Source: Vanilla planifolia | Lineage: Eukaryota; Streptophyta; Magnoliopsida; Asparagales; Orchidaceae | Assembly: GCA_023846275.1 (NCBI GenBank) | Contig: CM043875.1 | Span: forward strand, 1,051,569 to 1,115,568 | Direction: 5' to 3' | Length of the DNA stretch: 64,000 nt | Shown: positions 26,001 through 37,875 of the stretch, in pieces | Numbering within the stretch: the stretch's first letter is position 1 | Layout: every line of letters starts with the position of its first letter | The notes under the pieces: model-generated | What the model saw: only the letters and a program-made list of their open reading frames with translations | The model's database searches: none | What the model was told of the DNA's origin: nothing | Program-made: the position numbers and the translations under genes

Positions 26001-29000
26001 ATGCTCAATATGTAATATATAATTAATGTAACCCTTCCCCATAGGCTTAAATTTTTAGCTATTAAATATCCACATAATACTATATTAGATTCAACTTCAG
26101 CCTCCATGACCCCCATTTTTTTAAGTCGAATCATAACCCTATATGTGATATATCCAATAGTTAAATACAAAAATTATGATCCTAATCTACAAGTGCACAA
26201 AATTATTTGTTATAGACATTCCCCTATCAATTTATTACTAAAAAAAATCCTATCATCACAAGGTCAACAACTTTGTTGATATTTTTGTATATAAAAGAGA
26301 CACCAGCAACAACAAAAAGAGAAAAAAACAATATATCATAGACAAAATAGTTTTGCCAACCAATGAACCTCTGGCTTCTAAGAATAAAAGTAATCAGCAA
26401 GACATAATCTCCTTCCAAACAAATTTCAAGGGCCCCCAATAGTAGTAATGTGAGTTGTTAACCATGTTGCTTACAATTCAACCACTTGAATAGAAAATGG
26501 AATCCATCTCCATAACCAAAAATGGTGAACAATGTTGACCCAAATCACAACTCCAAGCCTAGACTTGTAGGTCCTAAGAGATTTATTAACCTATTTACAT
26601 GGAAGAGAGGGACCTTTGACTAAAGAAGAATGCTAGAGGAAGCTAAGTAAGCACATTGGGTTCCATATCTCCACGGTAGCATACATGCCAACTAGAAGGG
26701 ATGTAGCCAAAGTATACTCAACCATCACAAGGGACAAGGTATTGGCATCACACAATTGCAATAGTTGCAGGCTTGCCAAATGTTATATAAGTCAGCTACA
26801 ATAATGCTCGAAAGAAGCAAGCCATAAGGTGAGGACTCAATGAGTTGCCAAGAATGAGACAAGCATGTGGTTTGAGGTCTCCAAATCTGAGCAATTCAAA
26901 GGATAAAAATCTATAGTAGAGATAACTTGAGTGGCCAACCAGAGGCATGTGAGCAAAGTCGAGCCTCTTTAGACCATGCTGCAATGGAATTGTTAGGTTG
27001 TTAAGAATCTTTTTGCTATGGCTAGCCAAACAAAGGAGATAATTGCAAAGTATTAGCACAAGAAGTTTAGATAGAGGACCTTGGAGCATAGGAGTAATCT
27101 TGTCATAAACAGTTTGATGCAAACTACTACACTTGTCTTTCTAAAGTCAACAATTGGTAGTGGCAACAAGGCTAAGTCAAGTAGTTAACTTAGGAGGGGA
27201 CAAGAACGCAACTTTCTTTCAACATGTCTTTTCTAGAAAGAAAAGTGAATTGCATATTGTATCTTTAGATAGAAATAGATTAGAATCAAGGACAGTAAAA
27301 AGGAGCGAGTTCATTGTTAGAGAAGATGTAAAAATATAAAAAAAATATATAAAAATAACTAAAAATCTCTAAAAACTTTATATATGATCTATCAAAACTC
27401 ATAATGAATTAAAAATACTAAATAAAAAAAAAATATATAATCTATTAGATCAACTCAAATCATAATGTAAGTATAATCTTCCTTATATTACTACACTAAA
27501 AACTAGTGTTTAAAAATTGCTCTAAGGTACTAAAGGACCTTTCATCATTAAAGGTAATACTAATCTAGTCACAAACCAAAGACTTGGTTGTGTTAATCAA
27601 GATTGATGAGATCAACGATGTTATGTTCTCTCTGAGAGTAACATGGAATAATCATAGTGAAATCAGTGCCTCTTAGATTATTATGACTTCAAAAGAAAAT
27701 CTAGTAAGAGCAATGTCACAATTCTTTCAAGCAAGAATCATGCCATGTCAATGGAAGCACACACTGATTGTGACTTGCAAAACTAAATAAGGCAAGAGTG
27801 TCCAGGGAATGATGTCTCAAAGAAAAAATCATTAAACAAGACAACTCTTAACAAGATTTTAATAGAAAGGAATAAAGATGAATAGTTTAACAACATAAAA
27901 GTTGGAAAAGATTTTGAGCTATATTTGTAAGATCCAAGCCTTGAGAGGTTGATGCAACTTTTAGGAACAAAATTCATTTTGGATGCCATAGGATGACCAA
28001 ATGGAGACAATCCTCAACATAATAAGGCTAAGGAGTTAGTCCTATGAGCTCGAAAGACTAAAAATATAATTTCCATAATAACAAATTATTTAAGTTGCTT
28101 TTTTGATGATTTTATTGGCTACCTAATGCATGCTTTTAAGGTGCCAATTTAAATAGGTAGAAGTGATCATCACAATTCTCTCTAGAGTCAATTAATAATT
28201 GATCACAACTGATAAAATACATGTGATGACATCAAATCAGACAAAGAAAGTGGAGCATTCGATATGGAATGCCAAGGAAAGCACGAGTCGGTGATTAAAA
28301 CATCAACAAAGTAGCTAAAGATTTACATAAGGTTTAAATCATTGTTTACCTTGGTTTGATCAAGAGCTACAAATGCACCATAGCACTTGTATTCACTTGC
28401 TAAAATATTTTCATACACATGATAATCATAATGCCAAACTTGAAACATAACAGAATGCTAAGATTAACTTAAAAGTTATGAAAGGCATGTTATTTACATG
28501 CTTATGTTAATCAAAAGCTAAGTGCACAAGCAACACTTGAATATGATTACATGTAAGTTCATGAAATTGTACATATTTTCAAATATTTATTTCATAAAAT
28601 ATATCCGTAAAAATAAATGAGTTTACTTAGATAAATATGTATGCATGCAATAGTTTAAGTATGAAAACAAGTTTACAACAAATAAACAAAAGGATCTCAA
28701 TTAGTACATCGAATCATCTAATAGATAGTTTAATGAATAAGGCTAATGAAAAAATAATCTAATAGGACAGTCTAATGATCAGTTTACGACCAGTCTAATG
28801 ATTAATTCGATAGATTAAAAAAGTTGACTGTTTATCAGAAACCAATCGGATGGTCCGATGATCCATTCAATATATATGAACTGAAAGTGAAGTTAAAGTC
28901 GGAAGCCTATCGAAGTATTTGATGGTTAGTTCGATGAGAATAAATGAATTGAATAGATTGTGTTACAATCGTCAAATTTTCTAGCCAAGTATGTTATTTA

Positions 29001-32000
29001 CAATTGAATATGTGAATTAAATGGCTATAAAATTCGAATGATAAAGTTAGATTATTGTTAATTATGTTAGATGAGAATTATACAGTATAATGGTAGAAAA
29101 TTATACGATACAATATGGACTGAAACCTATTTAAAGACTTGGTTATGAATATTGTATAGTACAATATTGGTCAAGCATACAGTACGAACAAACAACAACA
29201 ACAATTAGGATGCAAGTGCAAACAAGCTGTAAATGGGTTCTGGTCGTATAACTACAACAGATTTATTATACAAGTACAAAAGTTCCATAAACATTTAAGT
29301 CAGCAATGACTAATAGTCAATTGGAATTACATAATAGAACTACTGTACATCGTATGATGTGATCTAATATAAGAAAAAGGTAACTATAATTCTGATATCT
29401 TTACCTTTCTTTTTGCCTTTATTTTTACGTTTCTTTTTACCTTTATCTTTACCTTTATTTTTACCTTTATCTTTATCTTTGGCCATGAACCTTCCTTTTT
29501 CCTTTTTATCTTGGATTGACTTCCTTTTAGAACTCCCCTCATTTTATTTTCGAACCAAACTAAATATGAAATAAAAAAGAAAAAATAAGGTCTAAATGGA
29601 CACAAAACTTCACCAGCGATCGTACAAGGATGCAAATAAAGAAAATGGATCAATTTTAATAATACTGTGATGTACAAGTGCAAAGACATGGATCATACAA
29701 GTACCATAATAAGAAAAGGGATTATAGTAATCGTATAAGTTTGATTAAGCGTCATACAAGAGAATCATCGATTTACAATGGATTATTGTAGTGGGCAATG
29801 TATCGTATAAGTACGAATACGTGATCATAAAATTACAATTAGTTGAACTATTAGGCGGTAAAGCGGATCTATCTCATCTTATAATATGATATAGGTATAA
29901 TATTAGTAAAATTCATAAACGTGAAATAAACCAAATTTCGTGTTTGAGTTGCTTTTAATCATGACCATTGAGAATTAATTTGTCATAGATCCAAGACTTG
30001 GAAACAACCTTAATAGAGCTAATTAAGGGAAAAGAAAGTGAAGCTTCAGTCAAACCTTAGAATGCATGAATTTTGAGATAAAGACATGGGAAGAGAAATT
30101 TGAGTTAACCAAACAAACACTCTGCAATTAAAAGATTGATGAACGAATATATAAGGTTTTAGCTTGCAATTAGGGTTAGAATTTTAACAAAACCTAGATA
30201 TGGATGCTTTTAAAGATACTTATTAGAGAGAAGCTAAGGTAACCTATAGGGAAGGAAGGAGGAAAATTGCAAGCCCAATCCGTGAAGAGGAAGGGCTTCT
30301 AATTGGTATAGACTTCTACTCTGTTTACAAGGTAGGAACCTCATGTCTTGCACCTAAAAATATAAAAATATACTTGGTATTTAAAATCAAATATTTTGTT
30401 AAATAATGCATGATGGCTAATCCAGTGTTCTTTGGTTGATAAAAGAACATGTGATACATGATTTATTTTGATACCTTAGCATACTGAAGTTTCTTGGTTT
30501 GGTACAAATATTACATGTATACATTCTAATTAATGAAAGTAGCATGCAATAATTCTCAGGTTAATGAGAATATGATGCTTTCTTAATTAAAGAAATTAGC
30601 ATGTTGTAGCTAAGTTGGCGAAAGAACATGAGTAAATGTACTGTCTTGATATCTTGATACGTTAAAGTTCACGGTTTGGTAAGAACATGATAAGTATTCC
30701 TTTTTATTTGTAAAATCAACATGTAGTTTTTGATTTAATAAAGAACATTAGATTTAAGCAATGCTTTGCAAATCCAACTTATTATGGCTTACAATTTAGT
30801 TTAGAACATGAAATTAAAGCAATGCTTTGCAAATTTGACATGATGTAGCTCATAGTTTAATGCAAAACATGAAATATATATAATGTATTGTTAATATTGT
30901 ATGCTACAGCTTTTGGATTGATAAAGAACATTAGATTTACATGCAAGTTTGCAAATTCGATATATTGTAGCTCATGGTTTAATGTAGAACATGAAATGTA
31001 CATAATGTCTCATTAATATTGTATGCTACGGCTTTTGGATTGATAAAGAACATTAGATTTATATGCGATTTTGATGGTATTGCATGCTGCAGTTTCAATT
31101 TAATAGAGAACATTAGATTTACGGGAGATATTGCTAAATATTGCATGCTACAGATTTCAGATTGATAAAGAGAGAGTTACTAGTGGAACAAATCAAAGTT
31201 CAAAGATTGACTTAAAAAAATAGGGCCAAAGACTTATAACTTGATTAAGTATTCACGAGATAGCCTGAATTAATTAATATGGATTTAGTAAGACCTCCAC
31301 ATTAAGAAAAAAGGTAAGCCCTAAACATATACATAAAAAACAGATGAGGGAGAACTACCCTAGATAAGTAGATTAAGGTTTTGAAGAAACCTTAGATCAA
31401 TCCAGATAGTAACATAAGGTTTGAGGAGACCCTAAATGGTTTAGTTAATAAATTACGATTTTGAAGAAATCCTAAGATCTATTAAATGATTGATTAAGAT
31501 TAGGTAATCTTGGATATATGAGAATAAAACCGTACAAATTATGAATAAGTTTAGTTGAAGATGATATAGATTAGGATGTAATGGATCCCAGGTGATAGAC
31601 TCCTTAGTCAGAACAAGACAGATCAAATATACAAGATGGTAGGACTCTCAAAAGGTATAAAGGTCTTGTGCCTCATTGTTATGACATCACCAAAGAGTCA
31701 TGAGTGTGCCTGAGCTTATGGTGGTGGAACACCTTGTATTATGAGGACTCCTATGGCACTACGGGGTGATCCATGTGATTGGCAGAGTTCAAGTTATAAA
31801 CTGTCAGATCATGCAATAAGATAAGGGTATCAAACTTGCACTGAGCACCTCAGTAGTTTTGAGAGAGTGTTACATTATTGGTGAGTCATTATGCGTCCTA
31901 TGAATTAATCTTGATTATGATTCCATTGAGATTTACTAGGTGCAGAGTCAACATCTGATTCTCTTGACATGTTAATAATTATACTCTACTATTATATCAT

Positions 32001-35000
32001 TGTATTTTTTTATTAACAATAAGGCTTGTTGGGCTCAGAGTCAACATCCGATTCTCTTGACATGTTAATAATTATACTTTATTACTATATCATTGTATGT
32101 TTTATTAGCAGGGCATAAGCGTTCCAATTGAGCTTGGCTCACCCTCCTTAATATTATCTGCAAGTGCAAAGAGTTAGTTACTAGTACGGCATAAAGTAGG
32201 GCTCAGAGTCAACATCCTAATGGATTCATCATTAGATAATGTTTTGGCATGCCTTAGCCATAATCTTATTCATTTTGAAAATTGAGATGCATTTATCGGA
32301 TTTGTATTATAAATATTATCTATATCAAACATGGACTGTATTGGATGTTTATTTGAACATAGTTTATATAGTTATTTATGATTATTGTATTAAATAGATA
32401 TAACTATTTAGAGATATAAATTGCATTAGTACCTTGTACATGCCAATATACTTGGCAGATTACTTAACTTGAGATTGACCAATCCTTGGATCATCTAAGA
32501 TCTCGGTTGGAGTAAGAATGTGGTTCATCTTGGATGGCATGTGAGCTCAATGATCAGTTTGGGGGATCGTGACTCTTAGTTTGAATATTAGTCCTTAGTA
32601 GTAAAAGAGAGTTAATCGAATATATTGATTGATGCATAAGCCTGATTGCATCACAAAGGAAAAAAATGTGTTGCAAAAGTGGGGTGTAACAAATTGTCTA
32701 ATAGAAAAATAGTCGTCTAATAAGAATGAATGTTCATTTAATGGCTAATTCAAAATTTTGCTCCTCAAGTTTAAATGTTAAATGTAACATTGAAATTTCT
32801 TAGTAATATTCATTTGCTTATGAGAAGACCCTAATAAAATAATTTGCTCTATAAATAGCCATCTAAAGGTTAAGGAATTGATTAATCATCATTGGCCAAA
32901 ATTTGATAAAAGAAATCCTACATTTTGAAATTTTGTTACATCTTATCCAAAACCTCTTATTACTACAAAGCTTCATCATCTCTAAGAGGAATTTGGATGT
33001 GCATTCTTGAAGAGATCCATCCGTTTACTGTATTGTAATACAAAACTCTCTCCACAATGCTGCTTTTGGTTTTACATAATAATAATAATTTGATTCATAA
33101 AGTGTTTCTTTGTTTTATCTCTCAAAAAGTCGATTGAGTTGTATTTAGAAAAGAGCTTTTCTCAAGGATTACTGTGAAACTAAGATACCTACTCTGACTC
33201 TTTATAATGTGGAGGTGTGAGCTTACTTCAAAATTTTGTAGAAAGGTAAGGTGCCTATTTCAAGGCTTTACATGAAGGAAAGGAGGTTGTGTTTTAGCCT
33301 CAAGAAAAAAAAAACAGGTATAAGTGATTTCTTTACCAATTAAAATGAAACAAAGAAAGCAATAATGCTAAGCTCAAACTTGTTCGCTTGGAGGGTGGAC
33401 ATAAGCTAAGATTTAGTGATAAAACCACTTGAAAATCTATAATGTACTTTATTTTCTTGCATCTTTATATTATTGTTATTGAATGTTTGAACTATATAGA
33501 TTGATAACAAAACAATATATGAAGACAACATTTAGTATTAATGCATACCAGTCCTTCCAAGGATCATGACACTAGTGGTCATGATATTGAAGGTTTACAG
33601 GATCCTACTAGCATAATCAGTTTTGCTTGATCAACCATTGCACAACTATTTCAAGCTAATGGGAAAGGTGATGATTAGTCAGAAGCAGAGTATGCTAAAA
33701 ACCATATTTTTCAATTCTCTATTTAAAGTGGGATATGAGCTTAAAGAAGGGATACCTTAACGCTTGAAAGTAATTAATCTGGGCATGGAACAAGAGAAAG
33801 AGTGATGAGAAATAAGAGCAACGGAAAATATTTTTCACATGGGCACCACTAATAAGGCAAGGAAATACCACAGCAACATGGTGACGAATGAAGGCTTCAT
33901 TATTCTTTTGGCAGTACAAGAGAGGTGTCTTAAGAATTTACAAAAACATAATAATCTCATTGGCTTACAAAAGACAAGTGAAGATCTCAACAATGAAAGA
34001 GGAGATAAAGAGGAAGCGAGCATAAGGACTTGTCTAGAGTCAGGATGTCTGACTAGTGATGCCCAATGACAATTGCCCAACATGAGATGCCACATGCTTG
34101 ACCCCTTGCAATTGCTTAAATACTCAATAAGTAGCAACGATCTTCCTTGTGCGACATGTTAGATAAGTCTCAGAACACTCTCTAGTGAACAATTTCTCTT
34201 ATTCACGATAGTGGTTGCACCTTCCCAAGATCTTGGTACCTACTTTAATAAAGTTCGGAATAGCTAAGGCTAAGTGATGGCTACTTTAGCATGTTGTGAC
34301 TGCCATAATGAAACTCACAAAAGTCTTCAAAGAAAGTAAAATATTCTAAGTGAGTGTCGTAGGAGTGGAGCATATCCGTCACCATGACTACGAAAAATTC
34401 AAACTGTAACCAGAGATTACTCTAGTGACAACAAAGGCCAACAATCACCCAAATACCATGTCCTTGAGAATGACAATGGTATTCAAATTTTACATGCTTA
34501 GTTTGCACTTGCCATTCCAAGAAGTACTCTTTGCAGTGCTAAACTACTATGGATTAGTAACTCTATAGTTGTCCCCAAACATCGTTCATCTTCTATTTTG
34601 CTTAGGTGATTGAAGGAGAGGGGCTTCTCTTCAATTTAGATTGGAATACCAACTAAACTTGAAGAAGTCCCCAACCTATGCAAAACAACCTTCTTGCAAG
34701 TTTGGGTAGGATCAAGGCTATTTGATTTTCCTTCTTCCTTCTTCAATTGGCAAGACAAATGGATATGCCCAGAGAGTTCAAGGGTCCAAAGGATATTGAT
34801 GCTAAGATCCTTTCGCAAAGAACGTTGTTGGAAGCAACCTAATAATTAAGGAAGCTCTTCACTAGCAAAGCCATGTTCCTCAGATAAAGACAAATGCTTC
34901 ACCAAGATGCAACTATGTTGCCTAGTCATTGATGCAAACTTGGTTGAAGCATCCATTCCTGTATTCTCAAGAAGAAGAAAAAAGAAAGCTAATTAAAGTG

Positions 35001-37856
35001 GCATATTAGAGGAAGCTACTCAAGGGGTAGTGAAACAACATAACATCCTTAAAAAGCTAAAGAAGATAAGAAAGTTTCTCCCCTTTCCCTAATAATGCAC
35101 AAGCTAATGCAACAAAACGGAAGTAAAGGAAGTGCCAACGAAAGCCTTGCCCTAGGAAGAAAGGTCAAGTGAGAAGCTATGAGAAAGAAGAAGCTTGCAG
35201 GGAAGACAGTAATGATCCAACCAAAGTAGGCCGTCGATTTACTTCTTATCTAATTCTAGTCTCCCATGATGGTGGAAGAGCCAATGATCAAACTCAAAAG
35301 TAATCAAAAGAAAGATAAATTGGAAGAACCAAATGTTAATCCAAAGCCAGAGAACAAGAAGGCATCATAGGCTAAGGTCCATGCTAATGTTCAAGAAGAT
35401 GACTCAAACAACTACTCCATTGAGGTTTTGGTGGAGGCTAGCATGATAGGGCATGCTAGCTTCGAGAACATAGTAAGGTTATTCTCTATCTAACATGTCC
35501 CAATGGATTATGAAGTGAATTTAATGATTATCTTTGAGCTCATCACCAAATCTACCATGTGCCTAGGTCACAAGCAATCAATCACAAGATTCTTTTTAAT
35601 GAAAGGATGGGATGGAAAGGCGTTAAAGGAGAAAATGAAATTGAAAGATAAAGTTCAAAGTTTCCTTGTGAAACGAGGCAACCAAAAGACATATGAAGCT
35701 ATAAAGAAGTAGTAGTAGAAGAAGAAGAAGCCCAACAAAAAATTAATTGCTACTAAGAAAGAAATAAAAAGATCCTCAACATACACCCAGCTCCAATCAT
35801 ACCTATATCTGTGCAAGCTTCCTCTCAAGTAGCTTTGATGAAAAGACTAACGATCAGGCAACCTTTGCTATTTTAAATGGAAGTGACAAATTTTAATTTT
35901 AAAAGGTCATATGCCACCTCAAAAGAGCTAACCCAAGCAAAGGCACGAGGCATAAACATAGTGGAGCTATCTGCTTAGAATTGAAGGAGCTTACATTGTC
36001 CTGTCTCCACGACAACTAGACAAAATAGTGAAAAAGTGGAGTGGCATTGGGAGGAGTTGATGGCTTATATATATCCTTTCTTTTTTGGATCTATAGTCTA
36101 TAAATTTGAATGTTGCAAATGAATGAAGCTTTTCAACTCTTTTTGTCTTCTCATAGTTATTGTTGTCATGTTAGATAAGTATTCATAATATCTAGAGGAT
36201 TAAGATGCATTGATTATGGAATAAGCATTTGGTCGCGGTTCACCTTTGCACCATGTCTCCAAGATATCTTAAAGATTCCTCGTTGTACTAAAAGAAAAAG
36301 TACAAATATTTAAAACACTTAAGCTCATTTAGTTAGGAGGCTCCAAAAAGTTCTCAATTCCTTAAGGATAGGATACCACTAGTTTAGACAAGTTGTTGAC
36401 TTGCCTCAACCAGCTGACCATAGCTCAAAATGTGCTTCAAGATTATAAGCAATAGACCTTAATAAACCAAAACAGGTAACCCAAAGTTTCCTTATGCCTT
36501 CCCAACTAAGGAAAGTACATCCTAAAGAAACGAATGCTAAGGGCCTCAGGATTTGTCATGACTGTCAACTATAGTTCAAAAAATGCCCATGATTGTCAAG
36601 ATTTTGATTAAAATGCATCAAACCAAGATTGTTAACCCTGATATTACTTCTGACCTATTTAAGGAAATATTTTACATCCCAAAAGGGTGAACACTAAGGG
36701 CCTTGGGCTTGTTGTGGCGACTTGTTATGGCTCAAAAGGTGCCTAGGCTTGTCAAAGCTTGCTAATTTGGTAGTTGGGATAGTTCTGGGGATTAGGATGC
36801 CCGAGGATGTCACAATTTATGCTCTCAAGACTACCGTAGAATAATACTTGAGACGGCTTGAAACTTAGTTGGCACAAGCAGGTCATGGCTTATGCTACTC
36901 AAGGTTGTTGAGACGATTGCATATAGATAAAAAATGCTTGAGAAGACCTTACTCAATGACCTATTCACCAATGCAAAATTGTAGTTCCTACACATAAAGA
37001 AATGCAAGCCCAAGCAATAATTCGTTCAAAGTATATCATGAACACACAAGGACCAAAACGGATAGATGCTCGAGCCATTGGCTCAAGTTTTTTGAGAAGG
37101 GAGAATGCTATGACTACAGGATGTGTGGCTTCCCAGAGATGATGCTAGGTATCTTATGCTTTCCAAGCAAATGATGCTCTTGGGTTCTCTCTAATGTCTC
37201 CAAACCCAAGTTTGTCTTAGTAACCAGGAATGCCCAAGTGGGCCTATTATCTTCCTCCTGTCTTCATATACTTAGCTCTTTGCCCCAGTCAACTGCCAGA
37301 CATTTAAGCTATCATGAACTACTGCACGATTTTGGGTTACTGTGTGAATCGACAAAAATCTTCGGTTATCGCCATGAATTCCATTTGATGCAACTATTTA
37401 AACTTACAATTCTCTAGACGCGTCTCAGCTAGATTTTTCGTAGCCATTAAATGGTTTCAAACAGCAAAGCATAGCGAAGCATTTGATAGTTCACGAAACG
37501 AACAGCAGCTACTTGAAAGAAGTCGCCGCCAAGTTTGTTTATATTACCAGAGTCCAAAAGTTCAGAAGAAAAAAAGACAAGGAGAAGAAAGTTAACTACC
37601 TGAATTCCGATTCAGACAGGCCAGATGCGGCCGCAACCTCAAAGGAATCTCCAGTCGGCAATTGCATCGTTTGCTTCAACGAAACAGGGGCTTGCGAGTC
37701 ACCAGACGCCATTCGAGATACAAATTTGACACCACGGAGGTGCCGGAGGGTGTTCGCTGCTGCGAAGCCGCCGTTCCCCGGATGTAAATCTAGAAGGTTG
37801 CAAGGGAGGCGGCCGAGAGCGATAACCGAGAGGAGTAAGCGGCCGCAGGCTGCCAT
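10223..37856 (-). CDS. NUDX14: Nudix hydrolase 14-like ADP-sugar diphosphatase, plastid-targeted, 7 exons
   Basis: Exons on the minus strand: 37856-37600, 25409-25304, 19541-19464, 18083-17991, 17743-17651, 17265-17167 and 10459-10223. All junctions are GT-AG and phases agree (exon 1 ends in phase 2, the rest in phase 0), giving 963 nt or 320 aa. Order and sequence follow Arabidopsis NUDX14 closely. Residues 1 to about 48 look like a chloroplast transit peptide; Met49 is a possible second start for a non-plastid form. The Nudix box is at 193-216, split between exons 5 and 6: it ends in canonical REVEEEIGI (208-216) and is preceded by ELPAG (189-193), as in ADP-ribose/ADP-sugar pyrophosphatases. 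As in that subfamily, the first glutamate of the generic box is not conserved. The family hydrolyses ADP-ribose and ADP-glucose, affecting starch precursors. Introns 1, 2 and 6 are 12.2, 5.8 and 6.7 kb and hold transposon debris. No coding damage is seen. Confidence 0.93.
11215..12240 (+). mobile_element. Ty3/gypsy retrotransposon remnant: PBS-like site and gag
   Basis: TGGTATCA at 11239-11246 resembles a primer-binding site for initiator tRNA-Met. About 100 bp later a gag-like frame begins (11344-11496; [11 protein letters not shown], then a lysine-rich stretch). After stop codons the frame resumes at about 11870-12110 with a retrotransposon gag domain: [40 protein letters not shown]. The order is that of the plant gypsy gag family. 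In-frame stops show it is dead. No LTR or pol follows; the sequence runs straight into an oppositely oriented copia relic. It lies antisense inside intron 6 of the Nudix gene. Confidence 0.75.
12300..15700 (-). mobile_element. Ty1/copia retrotransposon relic (gag end, integrase, reverse transcriptase)
   Basis: Read on the minus strand with many stops and frameshifts. Near 15300-15440 there is a decayed gag zinc-knuckle segment ([12 protein letters not shown]). At about 14340-14050 lies integrase ([21 protein letters not shown]) and at 13990-13800 its C-terminal end ([11 protein letters not shown]). At 13458-13190 comes the linker ([11 protein letters not shown]). At 13190-12400 is reverse transcriptase, with a [10 protein letters not shown] block, [10 protein letters not shown] at the catalytic aspartates and [12 protein letters not shown]. 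Domain order is correct for copia. RNase H and both LTRs are not evident; the 3' end meets the gypsy fragment near 12.3 kb. It lies in the same sense as the Nudix gene, within intron 6. Confidence 0.8.
16189..16266. repeat. (TA)39 microsatellite
   Basis: A perfect 78-bp TA run in Nudix intron 6. It gives an artefactual open frame of alternating Tyr-Ile. Perfect arrays of this length are usually highly variable, and assembly length may be approximate. Confidence 0.95.
16989..17022. repeat. A34 homopolymer
   Basis: A run of 34 A residues in intron 6, about 145 bp from exon 6 of the Nudix gene. It could be the poly(A) tail of a plus-strand retroposon, but I see no recognisable SINE or LINE body just upstream. 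Confidence 0.7.
19643..20078. repeat. Tandem duplication, 2 x 218 bp
   Basis: The 218-bp segment starting ACTCAATCAATCTTTGCC at 19643 is repeated head to tail from 19861, with only a few substitutions. It lies in Nudix intron 2, about 100 bp upstream (in gene sense) of exon 3. High identity suggests a recent event. The short open frame spanning it resembles no known protein. Confidence 0.9.
20079..25303. other. Rest of Nudix intron 2, unclassified
   Basis: About 5.2 kb of AT-rich sequence. Open frames such as 21520-21810 and 22190-22453 show no family resemblance that I can defend. The texture (moderate complexity, many short broken frames) suggests heavily decayed transposon DNA, but no diagnostic domain is visible. 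Confidence 0.45.
27130..27800 (+). mobile_element. LINE-like reverse transcriptase fragment (decayed)
   Basis: The plus-strand frame at 27154-27339 contains [19 protein letters not shown], which matches the WL.EGDkNTkFFH block that precedes the reverse transcriptase in plant LINEs. A later segment near 27690-27790 ([16 protein letters not shown], then TCKTK) matches the following block normally ending in IPK. Frameshifts and stops separate them. It lies in Nudix intron 1, antisense to the gene. Called from two motifs only. Confidence 0.5.
29398..29486. repeat. Low-complexity TTTACC/TTTATC repeat
   Basis: About 90 bp built from short variants of TTTACC and TTTATC. On the minus strand it gives a Lys-Ile/Val repeat frame that is an artefact of composition. 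It lies in Nudix intron 1. Confidence 0.7.
30530..31170. repeat. Degenerate tandem repeat block, about 60-130 bp units
   Basis: The phrases GATAAAGAACATTAGATTTA, ATTGTATGCTAC and GTAGCTCATGGTTTAATG recur in rotation at least eight times between 30.5 and 31.2 kb. Units are of about 60 bp and pair into a higher-order unit of about 130 bp. Copies differ by 10-30 per cent. It may be a satellite-like array or the repeated part of a long LTR. It lies in Nudix intron 1. Confidence 0.7.
31940..32215. repeat. Direct repeat, about 92-bp unit, two full copies and one partial
   Basis: The phrase CAGAGTCAACATC followed by GATTCTCTTGACATGTTAAT occurs at about 31943 and 32037; the first part recurs at about 32203. 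The two full copies are nearly identical over about 70 bp. This block follows the degenerate array at 30.5-31.2 kb and may belong to the same decayed long LTR. Confidence 0.75.
33300..37000. other. Unclassified, probably transposon-derived part of Nudix intron 1
   Basis: Moderately AT-rich sequence with several short open frames (for example 33839-34069 and 35503-35712) that I cannot assign. Two degenerate copies of a segment containing CTAAGGGCCT and CAAAA(A/G)(A/G)TGCC lie at about 36537 and 36690. The texture resembles the internal part of a decayed LTR retroelement, but no enzyme motif is readable. Confidence 0.35.
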
Positions 37857-37875
37857 TACTAAATCGAAATCCCAT
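37699..37875 (-). other. Upstream ORF overlapping the NUDX14 start, out of frame
   Basis: On the minus strand an ATG at 37875-37873 lies 19 nt upstream of the NUDX14 start. Its context is strong (A at -3, G at +4). The frame runs 58 codons over exon 1 in another reading frame and ends within it. If the transcript begins upstream of 37875, scanning ribosomes would meet this ATG first, which would reduce NUDX14 translation. The peptide resembles nothing known. Real use depends on the unknown transcription start. Confidence 0.45.

Noticed and set aside
27783..28010. Minus-strand 75-codon frame
   Set aside because: No resemblance to a known family; adjoins a plus-strand LINE-like fragment and is probably chance.
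30530..32215. CRISPR-like array
   Set aside because: Repeats are degenerate, lack regular unique spacers and sit in a plant intron; CRISPR arrays are prokaryotic.
33839..34069. Plus-strand 76-codon frame
   Set aside because: Overlapped by equally long frames on the other strand and matches no family; probably decayed repeat.
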